From: Dyella silvae
GTDB lineage: Bacteria; Pseudomonadota; Gammaproteobacteria; Xanthomonadales; Rhodanobacteraceae
Assembly: GCF_026421305.1 (NCBI RefSeq)
Contig: NZ_JAPJBQ010000001.1
Coordinates: 744,001-808,000 of the forward strand
DNA: 64,000 nucleotides
Direction: 5' to 3'
Part shown: positions 17,971 through 27,184 of the stretch, piece by piece
Position numbering within the stretch: the stretch's first letter is position 1
Layout of the letters: every line of letters begins with the position of its first letter
Translations under genes and position numbers: made by a program
Notes under the pieces: generated by a model
The model's input: the letters and a program-made list of their open reading frames with translations, nothing else
Told to the model about the DNA's origin: nothing
The model's database searches: none

Positions 17971-20240
17971 GAGAGGTTCCTCGCATTAGCCGGCGCACCA
18001 TCCACCGGCGCCGTTGCCGAAAGCACCTCGTTGAGGGCGCCCTTGTCCTTCACCAGCAACGAGGTGTCGATGGGCAGCTTTCTGAGGCGCACGCCAGTGG
18101 CGGCGAAAATAGCGTTGGTCAGCGCCGCCATGGCCATGACGGTACCGGGCTCGCCGATGCCGCCGGGTTTCTCCTTGCTCGGAACGATATGCACCTCGAT
18201 CGGCGGCGTCTCGTTGAGGCGCATGACACGGTAGTCGTTGAAGTTGCGCTGTTCGACAGCGCCCTGCTTCAGGGTGATGCCGCTGTAGAGCGCAGCGCTC
18301 CAGCCAAATACCAGCCCGCCCTGAATCTGCGCTTCGACTGTGTTCGGATTGACCACGATGCCGCAATCGACCGCAGCGACAGCGCGCTTGAGGCTGACGA
18401 CACCCTGTGGCGAGACTTCTACATCGACGATCACGCAGAGATAGCTGCCAAAGGGAGCGGCAAGCGCGATACCACGACCGTGGCGCGGCGGCAGTGTTTC
18501 CTTCCCCCAGCCGGCTTTCTCGGTGGCCAGATCGAGCACACCGCGCACACGCGGATCTTCGCCAAGGATCTCGCGGCGGTACGCCACGGGGTCCTTGCCG
18601 GCGGCGTGAGCGAGTTCGTCCACAAAACTCTCGACGACCATGACGTTGTGCGTGGGCCCGACGCCGCGCCACCAGCCGACTCTCATGCCCTCCGGAAAAT
18701 CATGGCGCACCCATTCCGAACGCAAATTCGGAATGGCGTAGGGCAAGTCGGCCGCGCATTCCACCAGATCCGGATCGAGACCGTTCTTGCCCATGGCAGG
18801 CGGCGCAAATGAGGCCAGCACCGATGCACCGGTGGTGCGATGGGTCCACGCCACGGGCTTGCCGTTGTCGTCCAGCGTAGCCGAAATTCGGTCGTAATAC
18901 GCCGGGCGATAACAGTCCTGCGCAATGTCTTCTTCGCGGGTCCACACGACCTTGATGGGATAGTCCACCTGCTTTCCAAACGCCACGGCCTGCCCCACCG
19001 ACTCTTCGAACAGGCGACGCCCGAAGCCGCCACCGAGGTATTGGTTATGGATGGTGATGCTTTCCGGTGGCAATCCGGTCACTTTCGCAGCGATGTCGGC
19101 GCAGCGCGCCACCACCTGCGAGCCGACCCAGACATCGCACGCATCAGGCCTTACATGCACGAGCGCATTGATGGGCTCCATGGTGGCGTGTGCGAGCAGC
19201 GGGAGTTCATAAGTGGACGAGATGGTTTTGCCTTTCGCACCGTCAGGGTGCCCCACCTCTTTGGCCACAATCGGCTTGCCATGTTCAGACGCATGCGCCA
19301 TGTCAGCAAAGAATTGCTCCGTGCTGAGATGTGCGTTGGCCCCGCGATCCCATTGGATAACCAACGCATCCAGCCCTTGCTTGGCCGCCCAGTAATGTTC
19401 GCCGACCACCGCGACAGCGTTGTCGATCTTCAGAACTCTCAACACACCGGGAATGCTGCGCGCATGCGAGTCGTCGACCGAGGCGAGGCGTCCGCCAAAC
19501 GTAGGGCACGCACGCACAGTGGCGATCTTCATGCCCGGCACGCGCACATCCAGGCCAAAAATCAGCGAGCCATCCACCTTGCCCGAGCTATCCACCCGGC
19601 GCATTGGCTTGCCGATGAGCTGGAAATCCTTAGGATCTTTCAGCGGTGCCTTCTCGGGTGGCGTTACCTTGGCCGCCGCATCGGCGAGCTCGCCGTACGG
19701 CAACGTGCGACCGGTGGGCGCATGCGTAACCACCCCACGAGCCACCGTGCATTGCGAGGGGTCTACCTTCCAGCGCTGCGCAGCTGCGTTCACCAGCATG
19801 TAGCGAGCCGCCGCGCCGGCATCGCGCAACGCAGTCCAGCAGTACCGCACCGTGGTCGAGCCACCCGTGGCCTGATCACCGAGCAAGGGATTGAGATACA
19901 GCTTGCGGTTCGGCGGTGCATGTTCGACGGTGATCTGGTCCAACCCGACATCCAGCTCTTCGGCCAGCAACATCGCCTGCGCCGTGTAAACGCCCTGCCC
20001 CATCTCCACATTCGGCATGACCAGCTGCACGCTGCCATCGTTGCCGACTCGCACGAAGGCATTGGGGGCGAACAGCGGATGGTTTTCGCCAATGCGCGTA
20101 CTGTTATCCAGGCCCAGCACGCGTGTGGCGCCACCCAGCCACATGAACGCCACCACCAACCCGCCGCGCTTTAGCAGCTCTCGCCGGGAAGGGTTTGGCA
20201 GATCGGCATCATCGTGAGCGGGACGGACGAATGAAGTCAT
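17967..20240 (-). CDS. Molybdopterin-binding subunit of aldehyde/isoquinoline oxidoreductase family
   Basis: Large Moco-binding subunit of a xanthine-dehydrogenase-superfamily enzyme, 757 residues, of the IorB-like type (isoquinoline 1-oxidoreductase beta). The N-terminus carries a twin-arginine motif (SRRELLKRGGLVVAF), so the complex is exported folded with its iron-sulfur partner. Visible motifs include MPNVEMGQGVYTAQAM, QYLGGGFGRR and GIGEPGTVMAMAALTNA; the late Glu in the latter is the expected catalytic base. It lies between the 2Fe-2S subunit and the triheme cytochrome c, overlapping the latter by four bases. The substrate is probably an aldehyde or N-heterocycle and cannot be read from the sequence. 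Confidence 0.93.
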   Translation of the reverse strand: MTSFVRPAHDDADLPNPSRRELLKRGGLVVAFMWLGGATRVLGLDNSTRIGENHPLFAPNAFVRVGNDGSVQLVMPNVEMGQGVYTAQAMLLAEELDVGLDQITVEHAPPNRKLYLNPLLGDQATGGSTTVRYCWTALRDAGAAARYMLVNAAAQRWKVDPSQCTVARGVVTHAPTGRTLPYGELADAAAKVTPPEKAPLKDPKDFQLIGKPMRRVDSSGKVDGSLIFGLDVRVPGMKIATVRACPTFGGRLASVDDSHARSIPGVLRVLKIDNAVAVVGEHYWAAKQGLDALVIQWDRGANAHLSTEQFFADMAHASEHGKPIVAKEVGHPDGAKGKTISSTYELPLLAHATMEPINALVHVRPDACDVWVGSQVVARCADIAAKVTGLPPESITIHNQYLGGGFGRRLFEESVGQAVAFGKQVDYPIKVVWTREEDIAQDCYRPAYYDRISATLDDNGKPVAWTHRTTGASVLASFAPPAMGKNGLDPDLVECAADLPYAIPNLRSEWVRHDFPEGMRVGWWRGVGPTHNVMVVESFVDELAHAAGKDPVAYRREILGEDPRVRGVLDLATEKAGWGKETLPPRHGRGIALAAPFGSYLCVIVDVEVSPQGVVSLKRAVAAVDCGIVVNPNTVEAQIQGGLVFGWSAALYSGITLKQGAVEQRNFNDYRVMRLNETPPIEVHIVPSKEKPGGIGEPGTVMAMAALTNAIFAATGVRLRKLPIDTSLLVKDKGALNEVLSATAPVDGAPANARNLS

Positions 20241-20284
20241 GACGGTCTCTCGATCGATAAACGATGAACGTGCCGGTCAAACCC

Positions 20285-20764
20285 TCAGGCGATGGTTTGC
20301 GGCAACGTGGCCTGACCTGTGGCGGCTTGCTTGATCGCCGCGCGAATGCGTACATACGTGCCACAACGACACAGGTTGCCCGACATGGCCGTGTCGATAT
20401 CCGCGTCGGTCGGCGAAGGCTTCTCCGCAAGCAAGGCCGTGGCAGACATGATCTGTCCGCTCTGGCAGTAACCGCACTGCACCACCTCGATGCCCAGCCA
20501 CGCCTGTTGCACGCGCTTGCCGATGTCGGTGGCGCCGATGCCTTCAATCGTCGTGATTTTCTTGCCTACGGCGCTCGCCACGGGCAACACGCACGAGCGC
20601 ACCGGCTGGCCATCCAGATGCACAGTGCATGCACCGCATTGGGCGATGCCGCAACCGAATTTGGTGCCGGTCAAACCGACGATGTCGCGCAGCACCCACA
20701 ACAGGGGCATCTCGTCGGGTGCATCGATCTGCCTGTCCTGACCGTTGATGGTAAGAACAATCAT
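20285..20764 (-). CDS. (2Fe-2S)-binding subunit of the molybdo-oxidoreductase
   Basis: Small iron-sulfur subunit, 159 residues, the usual family length. The plant-type ferredoxin cluster is in [17 protein letters not shown] with a fourth Cys at RSC; the second, helical cluster uses CGYCQSGQ and NLCRCGTY. It passes electrons from the molybdenum site to the cytochrome c subunit. It has no signal of its own and is probably carried out by the Tat signal of the Moco subunit, whose gene begins 44 bases downstream. First gene of the three-gene unit, divergent from xdhC. Confidence 0.94.
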   Translation of the reverse strand: MIVLTINGQDRQIDAPDEMPLLWVLRDIVGLTGTKFGCGIAQCGACTVHLDGQPVRSCVLPVASAVGKKITTIEGIGATDIGKRVQQAWLGIEVVQCGYCQSGQIMSATALLAEKPSPTDADIDTAMSGNLCRCGTYVRIRAAIKQAATGQATLPQTIA

Positions 20765-21007
20765 GCGGATCTCCCTCGCATAGGATTTTCATCATCCCGC
20801 ATCTAAGGCCGCAAAAGGGCGTAGACGCAGAATCGTCGTTTCCCGCGCTGTGTGCAGCTCACAAGGCCGCATTCGCAAGGCTGCATGTTGACTCATGCCG
20901 ACGAAAATACAAGTGAAGATGCTGCAGTTTGCCCGGCTCACGATCCGCTGGCGTTTCAGCCCCCTGATGACCGAACATCGCGCTCGAACCACGTGCAAAG
21001 GCCAGCC

Positions 21008-22102
21008 ATGAACGTCACCCAGGAGTTCGAGCCGCTCTACCGGGCCGCCATGGCGCTGGCATCGGTGCGCGGCTCGGTGGAAGCAGCCCTGGTCACCATT
21101 ACCCAAACGCAGGGCTCCACCTTCCGTCGTGCCGGTGCAAGCATGCTGGTGCTGCGCGACGGGCGCCTGATTTGCGAACTGTCCGGCGGCTGTCCCCAGC
21201 GCGATATTGCCTTGCGCGCCCAACAGGTCATGGAAAACGACCAGCCTGCGCTCGTGGCGTACGGGCGTAACTCCAACTACGACGTGATGATCGAAACCGG
21301 CTGCGGCGGCGAGCTGCAGGTCCTTATCGAGCCCTTGCGTGCCGGCGACGACCTTCGCTTTCTTGAAGCCGTCGCCACACTGCGTGCCTCCCGTCAGCGC
21401 GGCACGCTGGTGACCCTGTATGCGATGGATGACGCACCCTTGTCGCCGCGTCCCCAACGCTTGCTGCGCGGCACTCGGGACCTCTGGAACGACATTGCCG
21501 ACAGTGCGCTTCGACAGCTCATCGACAGCGAACTTGCCTCCATGCCTTTCGGCGCACCGGCATCCCGCCGGCAGGTGGTGCATCAGGGCAAAACGTACGA
21601 CCTGCTGCTCGAATCGCTGGGGCCGCCGCATTCGCTGGTCATCGTCGGTGACAGTGCGGGCGCACACCTGCTGGCCGAACTTTCTCTCCAGCTTGGTTGG
21701 GAAACGACGCTGGTGGATCCCTCGCAACCCATGGCAAACCTGCCCGAGGGTGCGCGGCATATCATTGCTCCGCCGTCATTGCTTGCATCCCAACTGATGC
21801 TCGACAACACCACCTCCGCCGTCGTGATGACCCATCGGCTTGAGCGCGATATCGCTTACCTCGGCGCGTTACTGCAAACACCCGTGAGCTACCTGGGCGT
21901 GATTGGCTCGCGCCAGCGCGCAGCGCAAATCAAAGCCGCATTCCCTCAGGCCAACGGCCGCCTGCACGTGCCGGCCGGCCTGGATATCGGGTCGGAAACG
22001 CCACAGGAGATTGCCGTAGCGATTGCGGCGGAAATCCTCGCCTTCCGCAGTGGCCGCCAGGGCGGGCCGCTATCCCACACGCAGCGCCCTATTCACCCGT
22101 GA
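21008..22102 (+). CDS. xdhC: XdhC family molybdenum-cofactor maturation protein
   Basis: XdhC/CoxF-like chaperone that binds molybdopterin, promotes sulfuration of the cofactor and inserts it into xanthine-dehydrogenase-type enzymes. With the ATG chosen at MNVTQEFEPL the protein has 364 residues. The N-terminal XdhC_CoxI domain has TQTQGSTFRRAGASM and the conserved-looking ETGCGGELQVLIEPL; the C-terminal Rossmann-like XdhC_C domain has LVIVGDSAGAHLLAEL and SYLGVIGSRQRAAQI. It is divergent from the molybdo-oxidoreductase operon, its obvious client, and overlaps mocA by one base. Confidence 0.93.
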   Translation: MNVTQEFEPLYRAAMALASVRGSVEAALVTITQTQGSTFRRAGASMLVLRDGRLICELSGGCPQRDIALRAQQVMENDQPALVAYGRNSNYDVMIETGCGGELQVLIEPLRAGDDLRFLEAVATLRASRQRGTLVTLYAMDDAPLSPRPQRLLRGTRDLWNDIADSALRQLIDSELASMPFGAPASRRQVVHQGKTYDLLLESLGPPHSLVIVGDSAGAHLLAELSLQLGWETTLVDPSQPMANLPEGARHIIAPPSLLASQLMLDNTTSAVVMTHRLERDIAYLGALLQTPVSYLGVIGSRQRAAQIKAAFPQANGRLHVPAGLDIGSETPQEIAVAIAAEILAFRSGRQGGPLSHTQRPIHP

Positions 22103-22731
22103 TGCACAAGACCATGGACACCGGTGTCGTGCTTCTCGCCGCAGGTAACGCCAGCCGCTTCGGTTCCGCCAAGCAGGTGCTTTCGATCGATGGCTTGCCG
22201 ATGGTCCGACGCGCCGCCGTCACGGCCCTGGCGGCGGGTCTTGCACCCGTCGTCGTGGTGGTCGGCGCGCACGCGCAGCAAGTGCTCGAAAGCCTGAGCG
22301 GTTTGGACATCCATCTCGTCCACAATCCCGACTGGTCCGGCGGCATGGGTGGCTCACTGGCTTGCGGTGTCAGGGCGGCCTTGAAGCACTCACCTTCGCT
22401 ACGGGCGGTGATGGTGCTGCTTGCCGATCAGCCGGCCATTCAGGCGGCCGACCTGCATACGATGCTTGAGCAACAAGCTCATAGGCCCGATCGCATCCTG
22501 GCCGCCTACTACGATGGCCACACCGGCCCGCCGTGCATTTTTCCGGCCGGCATGATTGAAGAGCTTGGCGCGCTGAGTGGGTCGGAGGGCGCACGGCAGG
22601 TGCTCAAGCGTCACGCCGATGCGGTCGACACCTGTGCGATGCCATCCGCCGCGCTTGATATCGACACACCAGCCGATCATGCCGTGTGGTTGGCGAACCA
22701 TCGAACGAGCGAGCCCGGCGACGGTGGGTAG
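22102..22731 (+). CDS. mocA: MocA-like molybdenum cofactor cytidylyltransferase
   Basis: Nucleotidyltransferase of 209 residues that probably converts molybdopterin to the cytosine dinucleotide form used by this enzyme family. The N-terminal signature VVLLAAGNASRFGSAKQVL matches the LAAGxSxRxGxxK type; a second motif is VMVLLADQPAIQAAD, and HTGPPCIFPAGMIEEL lies in the substrate domain. The ATG shares a base with the xdhC stop (TGATG). A GTG one codon earlier would give a four-base overlap. MocA versus MobA specificity is inferred from the neighbour. Confidence 0.9.
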   Translation: MHKTMDTGVVLLAAGNASRFGSAKQVLSIDGLPMVRRAAVTALAAGLAPVVVVVGAHAQQVLESLSGLDIHLVHNPDWSGGMGGSLACGVRAALKHSPSLRAVMVLLADQPAIQAADLHTMLEQQAHRPDRILAAYYDGHTGPPCIFPAGMIEELGALSGSEGARQVLKRHADAVDTCAMPSAALDIDTPADHAVWLANHRTSEPGDGG

Positions 22732-22803
22732 CGGGGGCGCCTTCGCAGCCCTCGCGGGGCCACGCTGTGCCTGTTGAAAATCTTCGTATCGTCTAGTTTT
22801 TTC

Positions 22804-22902
22804 CTCACCGTCATCCCCGCGAAAGCGGGGATCCAGTGCCTTTTAGGCGCTACGCCAGGCCGAAAGGCGCTGGATTCCCGCTTTCGCGGGAATGACGGTG
22901 AG
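22804..22902. repeat. Palindromic intergenic element (CCGTCATCCCC type)
   Basis: Two 37-base arms (22804-22840 and 22866-22902), inverted with a few mismatches, with the internal CCCGCGAAAGCGGG hairpin repeated in each arm. It lies after mocA and belongs to the same general class as the elements at 45883, 57661 and 61681, though with a different inner sequence. Confidence 0.85.
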
Positions 22903-22948
22903 GTACCAACAAACGGTGGGATACCAACAAACGGTGAGGTAGCAACAA
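22895..22948 (+). repeat. Three tandem copies of an 18-bp unit
   Basis: Units ACGGTGAGGTACCAACAA, ACGGTGGGATACCAACAA and ACGGTGAGGTAGCAACAA follow each other without spacers. The first unit starts inside the right arm of the preceding palindromic element. Between mocA and the end of the Lrp gene. Confidence 0.85.
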
Positions 22949-22994
22949 GCGACGCCAGCATCTAGAGCAACTCCGCAGCGCCCCTAAGCACCCC

Positions 22995-23468
22995 TCACAC
23001 CGGCAGCGCCGTCGTCTTCTTCACCGTGCGCAACGCCAGCGTCGACTGCACCCGCACCACACCGGGCAACTGAGTCAGGATTTCCGTGTGGATACGCTCA
23101 AAGTCCGCCGAATCCGCATAGGCCACCCGCACCATGTAATCGGCGGCGCCGGCCAACAAGCAGCACTCCGTCACCTCCGGATGGTCCTGAATGGCCGCCT
23201 CGAACGCATCGAGCGCCGCGCGTCCCTGTTGGTCCAGCGTTATCAGCACAAACGCCGTGCCCGGAAGGCCCGCCACCTTCTCGTCCACCAGCATCACGTA
23301 ACGCGAAATCAGTCCCCGCTCCTCCAGCAACTTCACGCGGCGTAGGCACGCCGAGGGGGACAAATTGATCTGTTGCGCCAGCTCCAGGTTGGTCAGTCGC
23401 CCGTCCTGCTGGAGCAGCCGCAGGATTGCCCGATCACGGTCGTCGAGGGTGGTTTCTGGATGCAGCAT
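22995..23468 (-). CDS. Lrp/AsnC family transcriptional regulator
   Basis: Feast/famine regulator of 157 residues: N-terminal winged helix (LDDRDRAILRLLQQDGRLTNLELAQQINLSPSACLRRVKLLEERG) and C-terminal RAM ligand domain with the LAGAADYMVRVAYADSADFERI stretch. It is divergent from alanine dehydrogenase, the arrangement seen for AldR/BkdR-like regulators that respond to alanine or branched amino acids, so control of ald is likely. An inverted TTTCAC/GTGAAA pair lies just before its start. Confidence 0.92.
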   Translation of the reverse strand: MLHPETTLDDRDRAILRLLQQDGRLTNLELAQQINLSPSACLRRVKLLEERGLISRYVMLVDEKVAGLPGTAFVLITLDQQGRAALDAFEAAIQDHPEVTECCLLAGAADYMVRVAYADSADFERIHTEILTQLPGVVRVQSTLALRTVKKTTALPV

Positions 23469-23472
23469 AAAA

Positions 23473-23492
23473 TTTCACGATTGAGGGTGAAA
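23473..23492. promoter_or_regulatory. Candidate Lrp-type operator
   Basis: TTTCAC, eight bases, then GTGAAA: a symmetrical site five bases before the start codon of the Lrp gene, in the gap shared with ald. A second partial dyad centred on GATATC lies at about 23544-23561. Assignment is inference from position. Confidence 0.4.
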
Positions 23493-23629
23493 GTCGCCAG
23501 ATATTCTACATCCAAGCCCTTGGCGGCGTTAAATCAGCACGCTATTGCTTGATATCTCAATCATACTGCTGCACCGGCGCCCACCCCATCGGGCCCGAAA
23601 ACCTTCCCTACCTAGAGAGCATTCAAGCC

Positions 23630-24748
23630 ATGCGCATCGGTGTGCCGAAAGAAATCAAGAACCACGAATACCGCGTGGGCCTTATCCCGTCGTCCGTGCA
23701 GGAACTGGTGCACAACGGCCACCAGGTGATGGTGCAGGCTGGCGCCGGTCTGGGCGCAGGCATCACCGACGCCGACTACGTCGCGGCGGGTGCCTCCATC
23801 ATCGACAGCGCCGACCAGATCTTTGCCGAAGCCGACATGATCGTGAAGGTGAAGGAGCCGCTGGCCGTCGAGCGCAAGAAGCTCCGCAAGGGCCAGATTC
23901 TCTTCACCTACCTGCATCTCGCTCCGGATGCCGAGCAGACCCACGACCTGATCAACTCCGGCGCCATCTGCATTGCCTATGAAACGGTCACCGCGCCCAA
24001 CGGCTCGCTGCCGCTGCTGACGCCGATGTCCGAAGTGGCCGGCCGTCTGGCTCCGCAGGTGGGTGCGCACTCGCTCGAAAAGGCTCAGGGTGGCCGCGGC
24101 GTGTTGCTCGGCGGCGTACCGGGCGTGTCGGCCGCTGAAGTGGTGATCCTGGGTGGCGGCGTGTCCGGCACCCATGCAGCCACCATCGCCGTGGGCATGG
24201 GCGCGAAGGTGACCGTGGTCGATCGTTCGGCCGACGCCCTCAAGCGCCTGGCCTCCCAGTTCGGCACCGCCATCTCCACCGTGTTCTCCACCCGCTCGGC
24301 CATCGAAGAGCTGGTGCGTCGCGCCGACCTGCTGATCGGCACCGTGCTGGTGCCGGGCGCTGCTGCGCCGAAGCTGGTGACCCACGACATGGTGCGCACC
24401 ATGAAGCCGGGCTCGGTCATCGTGGACGTTGCCATCGACCAGGGCGGCTGCGTGGAAACCTCGCACGCCACCACCCACTCCGACCCGACCTACGTGGTCG
24501 ACGGCGTGGTGCACTACTGCGTCGCCAACATGCCGGGCGCCGTGGCCCGCACCTCCACCTTCGCGCTCAACAGCGTGACCCTGCCCTTCACCCTCGCTCT
24601 GGCCAACAACGGCTGGAAGAAGGCGCTGCAGCAGGACGTGCACCTGCGCAACGGCCTCAACGTGAGCGAAGGTCAGGTGACCTGCGAGCCGGTGGCCCAG
24701 GCTCACAACCTGCCGTACGTGAAGGCGGAAACCGCGATCGGCATGTAA
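23630..24748 (+). CDS. ald: Alanine dehydrogenase
   Basis: NAD-dependent L-alanine dehydrogenase, 372 residues, which interconverts alanine with pyruvate, ammonium and NADH; normally hexameric and cytosolic. The start [18 protein letters not shown] is the standard family N-terminus. Visible features: KVKEPL with the substrate-binding Lys, the TYLHLAPD segment with the catalytic His, the Rossmann motif [20 protein letters not shown] and [21 protein letters not shown]. It is divergent from an Lrp regulator and ends in a good terminator, so it is monocistronic. Confidence 0.97.
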   Translation: MRIGVPKEIKNHEYRVGLIPSSVQELVHNGHQVMVQAGAGLGAGITDADYVAAGASIIDSADQIFAEADMIVKVKEPLAVERKKLRKGQILFTYLHLAPDAEQTHDLINSGAICIAYETVTAPNGSLPLLTPMSEVAGRLAPQVGAHSLEKAQGGRGVLLGGVPGVSAAEVVILGGGVSGTHAATIAVGMGAKVTVVDRSADALKRLASQFGTAISTVFSTRSAIEELVRRADLLIGTVLVPGAAAPKLVTHDMVRTMKPGSVIVDVAIDQGGCVETSHATTHSDPTYVVDGVVHYCVANMPGAVARTSTFALNSVTLPFTLALANNGWKKALQQDVHLRNGLNVSEGQVTCEPVAQAHNLPYVKAETAIGM

Positions 24749-24800
24749 TGCCTCGCCAACGCTGCCTCTCTTCGCGCTACGACAGAGAGGCAACGATCCA

Positions 24801-24833
24801 AAAAAGCGGGCACCTCAGGGTGTCCGCTTTTTT
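24801..24833 (+). terminator. Intrinsic terminator of ald
   Basis: A 13-bp stem with one G-T wobble (AAAAGCGGGCACC with GGTGTCCGCTTTT), loop TCAG, ending in a T-run. It could also serve the convergent Dps-like gene in the other direction, since A-rich sequence flanks the other side. Confidence 0.92.
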
Positions 24834-24863
24834 ATGGGCGCAAAGATACTTTTGATAAAGGCG

Positions 24864-25448
24864 TCATGAGCCGCCTTCACTATCCCGGTCCGGCATGCGG
24901 GAAATCCCGCCACTCAAGGAAGGCATCGCAGAATCGATAGCGCCACTCGAATCATGCAGATGCCACAAGCGCGCTTCGGCCTCATCGATCCACACACCCA
25001 GCAGGCTCATCGTCGCCACATCACCGTAGCCGTCACACAGTCCGTGCGCTTCGCGCAGGCAGCAAAGCAACTGCTGATTGTCGTCGCGAAGCACGGCGAA
25101 CATGCGCTGCGCACTGATGTCCGTCACCTGACTTTTTGAGATGCGTTGACGGCGAACGATGTCCTCCACGGAAAACAGGGATGTGCCGCCAAGCTTCCGC
25201 ACTCGCTCACCGAGCGGGTCGATTACTTTGAACAGGCCGGCCGCATGCGCCGCGAGCAAAGTGCGGTGCTCGAGGAAGTTCGGCCCGGTGACATGCCAGC
25301 AAAACCCTTTGGTTTTCACGAACAGCGCAAAGTAATCAGCCAGCAAGCCGTTCAATGCTTCCGTCAGCTCATGGGTCGCTAAAGCACTGAACTCCGGATG
25401 GACATAGCTGGACGTCCTTCCTGGCTCAAAGGGCGGGCGATCGGACAT
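24864..25448 (-). CDS. Dps-like ferritin-family protein with altered metal site
   Basis: Ferritin-like protein of the Dps family, 194 residues with start at MSDRPPFEPG. The four-helix core is recognisable (LNGLLADYFALFVKTKG...), and GERVRKLGG and the C-terminal WHLHDSS fit the fold. However, aligning by eye to E. coli Dps, the ferroxidase positions His51, His63 and Asp67 are Cys, Arg and Ala (GFCWHVTGPNFLEHRTLLAAH), while the Asp78/Glu82 pair is kept in IDPLGER. Iron oxidation may therefore be weakened or use neighbouring histidines. The tail after the fold is longer than usual. It is convergent with ald and divergent from AraC. Confidence 0.82.
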   Translation of the reverse strand: MSDRPPFEPGRTSSYVHPEFSALATHELTEALNGLLADYFALFVKTKGFCWHVTGPNFLEHRTLLAAHAAGLFKVIDPLGERVRKLGGTSLFSVEDIVRRQRISKSQVTDISAQRMFAVLRDDNQQLLCCLREAHGLCDGYGDVATMSLLGVWIDEAEARLWHLHDSSGAIDSAMPSLSGGISRMPDRDSEGGS

Positions 25449-25649
25449 GGCTGAAATCCATGCGGTCTGTGTCAATCCCGAGCTTCCGCCAAGGCCGATG
25501 CGATGTATGTCAGGATTCGGACGGCTTTGGATCGTTTGCGCCAAGCGCCAACACCCGCGGGATTGACCCACCCGCCGCGAAGCCTATGATGCCCCACGTT
25601 GCCGCCGATGGTGGCTGCCGCTGGTTCCGCCCCACACGCCGGAGGATCC

Positions 25650-26531
25650 ATGCAAGCGTTTCGCCTTCCCGAAGCACCAAGGCTCGTACTCGGCTCTTTT
25701 CAGCAGTCAGCTGTGACCTTTTGTGAGGTTCAGGGTGAAGCACCCCACGAGCTGACGACCGTCATTCCGCGAGACGATTCGTTTCTCATCCAGCTTCGCC
25801 TGATCGACTGCCCGCGCGTGGAGTATTTCGCCGAGGGGCGACATCTCGATGGTATTGAACGAAATGCCGGGGTTATCCAGATCCACGACCTTCGGCGGAA
25901 TCCCGTCGCCGTCATCCGCGATCCGTTCCACATCCTGCACGTCCACCTGCCACTGCTCGCCATCAACGCGGTGGCCGAGGAAATGCAGTCACCGTGGATT
26001 GACGAGCTGCAACTGAAACCGAGCCAGACCTTGCGCGACTCGGTGTTGCGGAACATGTTTCTTGCACTGTGGCCCGTGCTGAAGAGGCCACAGGAAACCA
26101 ATGCGCTCATCGTCAGCCATATGGCGCTCGCCATGACAGCGCACATTGCGCAGCGTTATGGCGGCGCATTCGACCGGATGACGTTTCAACGGGGCGGACT
26201 GGCCGGTTGGCAACGGCAACGGGCGATGGAACTGCTCGACGCCTCGCTGGACGGCGATCTCTCCATGGGCCAACTGGCCGTGGAATGCGGTTTGTCGACT
26301 CGTCATTTCGCGCGGGCTTTTCGCCAATCCATGGGTATGCCGCCGCACCGATACCTACTGAAGCGACGGATCGAACGCGCCAAGCATTTACTCGAGCGCG
26401 GCGCCCTGTCGTTGCCGGAGATCGCGCTCGCCTGTGGTTTCGCGGATCAAAGTCATTTCACGCGGGTGTTTCACGCCAGCGCGGGCATCCCGCCCGGCCA
26501 GTGGCGGCGCCTGCGTTCCGGCGCCAAGTAA
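25650..26531 (+). CDS. AraC family transcriptional regulator
   Basis: AraC/XylS-type regulator of 293 residues; GGAGG stands six bases before the ATG. The N-terminal part is a cupin-like effector region without a named motif. The C-terminal DNA-binding domain has two helix-turn-helix units: LSMGQLAVECGLSTRHFARAF and LSLPEIALACGFADQSHFTRVF, with the family signature ending at GIPPGQWRR. It is divergent from the Dps-like gene. Targets and ligand are unknown. Confidence 0.92.
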   Translation: MQAFRLPEAPRLVLGSFQQSAVTFCEVQGEAPHELTTVIPRDDSFLIQLRLIDCPRVEYFAEGRHLDGIERNAGVIQIHDLRRNPVAVIRDPFHILHVHLPLLAINAVAEEMQSPWIDELQLKPSQTLRDSVLRNMFLALWPVLKRPQETNALIVSHMALAMTAHIAQRYGGAFDRMTFQRGGLAGWQRQRAMELLDASLDGDLSMGQLAVECGLSTRHFARAFRQSMGMPPHRYLLKRRIERAKHLLERGALSLPEIALACGFADQSHFTRVFHASAGIPPGQWRRLRSGAK

Positions 26532-26546
26532 AGCAAGCCGCCCTGC

Positions 26547-27140
26547 TCAGCCGCCGATGTCCCGCCGCAATTGCTGGCGTCCTTCTTCGAGTATCTCGTC
26601 GGCGAGCGAAGGATCGGCCTCGGCTACCGCGCGCGAAAGCACCAGTGAACCAACCATCTGACTAAAGAGCACCACCGCCTTCTTTCGTTTCTCGTCCGCG
26701 TTGTCGCCTTCGATCACACCCGCAAGCTGATCGAGATTCCACGCCAATCCCTGCGCATACGACTGTCGCGCCTCCTCGCCGAGCCGCCGCACATCACCGG
26801 CGTACGCGGTCAACGGACACCCCGTCTCGATATTGGCGAGGTGCGCCGGCGACAGATACCACTGGGCATGCTGGCTCATGGGGTCGGCGTTCGCTGCCTT
26901 CGACGCCTCGAGCCCGGCGAGAAGCTGGGCCGCGCCATCTTCCATCGCCTTTTCCATGACCGCGGCAACAAGGGCGTCCTTCGACTTGAAGTGGTTGTAG
27001 AAGCCGCCCTGAGTGAAACCCGCCGCCTTGGTCAGCTCGGCCAGACCCACGTCGGCCACCCCGCGCTCCCGAAACAGCTTTTCGGCGGCGGCCACAATAG
27101 CTTCTTTATTTTCAACGGCTTGCTGCTTGGTGACGCCCAT
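26547..27140 (-). CDS. TetR family transcriptional regulator
   Basis: TetR-type repressor of 197 residues. The helix-turn-helix is in residues 8-55 (ENKEAIVAAAEKLFRERGVADVGLAELTKAAGFTQGGFYNHFKSKDAL); the ligand domain contains ETGCPLTAYAGDVRR, typical of the group that includes AcuR-like and NemR-like members. AGGAG precedes the start. It is divergent from the NTF2-like/SDR gene pair, and two near-identical 18-bp palindromes lie between, so it very likely represses itself and that pair. Inducer unknown, possibly an electrophile or aldehyde. Confidence 0.92.
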   Translation of the reverse strand: MGVTKQQAVENKEAIVAAAEKLFRERGVADVGLAELTKAAGFTQGGFYNHFKSKDALVAAVMEKAMEDGAAQLLAGLEASKAANADPMSQHAQWYLSPAHLANIETGCPLTAYAGDVRRLGEEARQSYAQGLAWNLDQLAGVIEGDNADEKRKKAVVLFSQMVGSLVLSRAVAEADPSLADEILEEGRQQLRRDIGG

Positions 27141-27184
27141 GGGCTCGCTCCTGTTTTGCGGCTGAGTGCCAGCATACCCGAAAA

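Noticed and set aside
18840-20174. 444-codon plus-strand open frame
   Set aside because: Antisense of the Moco subunit, which has full family motifs.
22895-22948. Possible CRISPR array
   Set aside because: The 18-base units are directly adjacent without spacers and too short; no cas genes are present.
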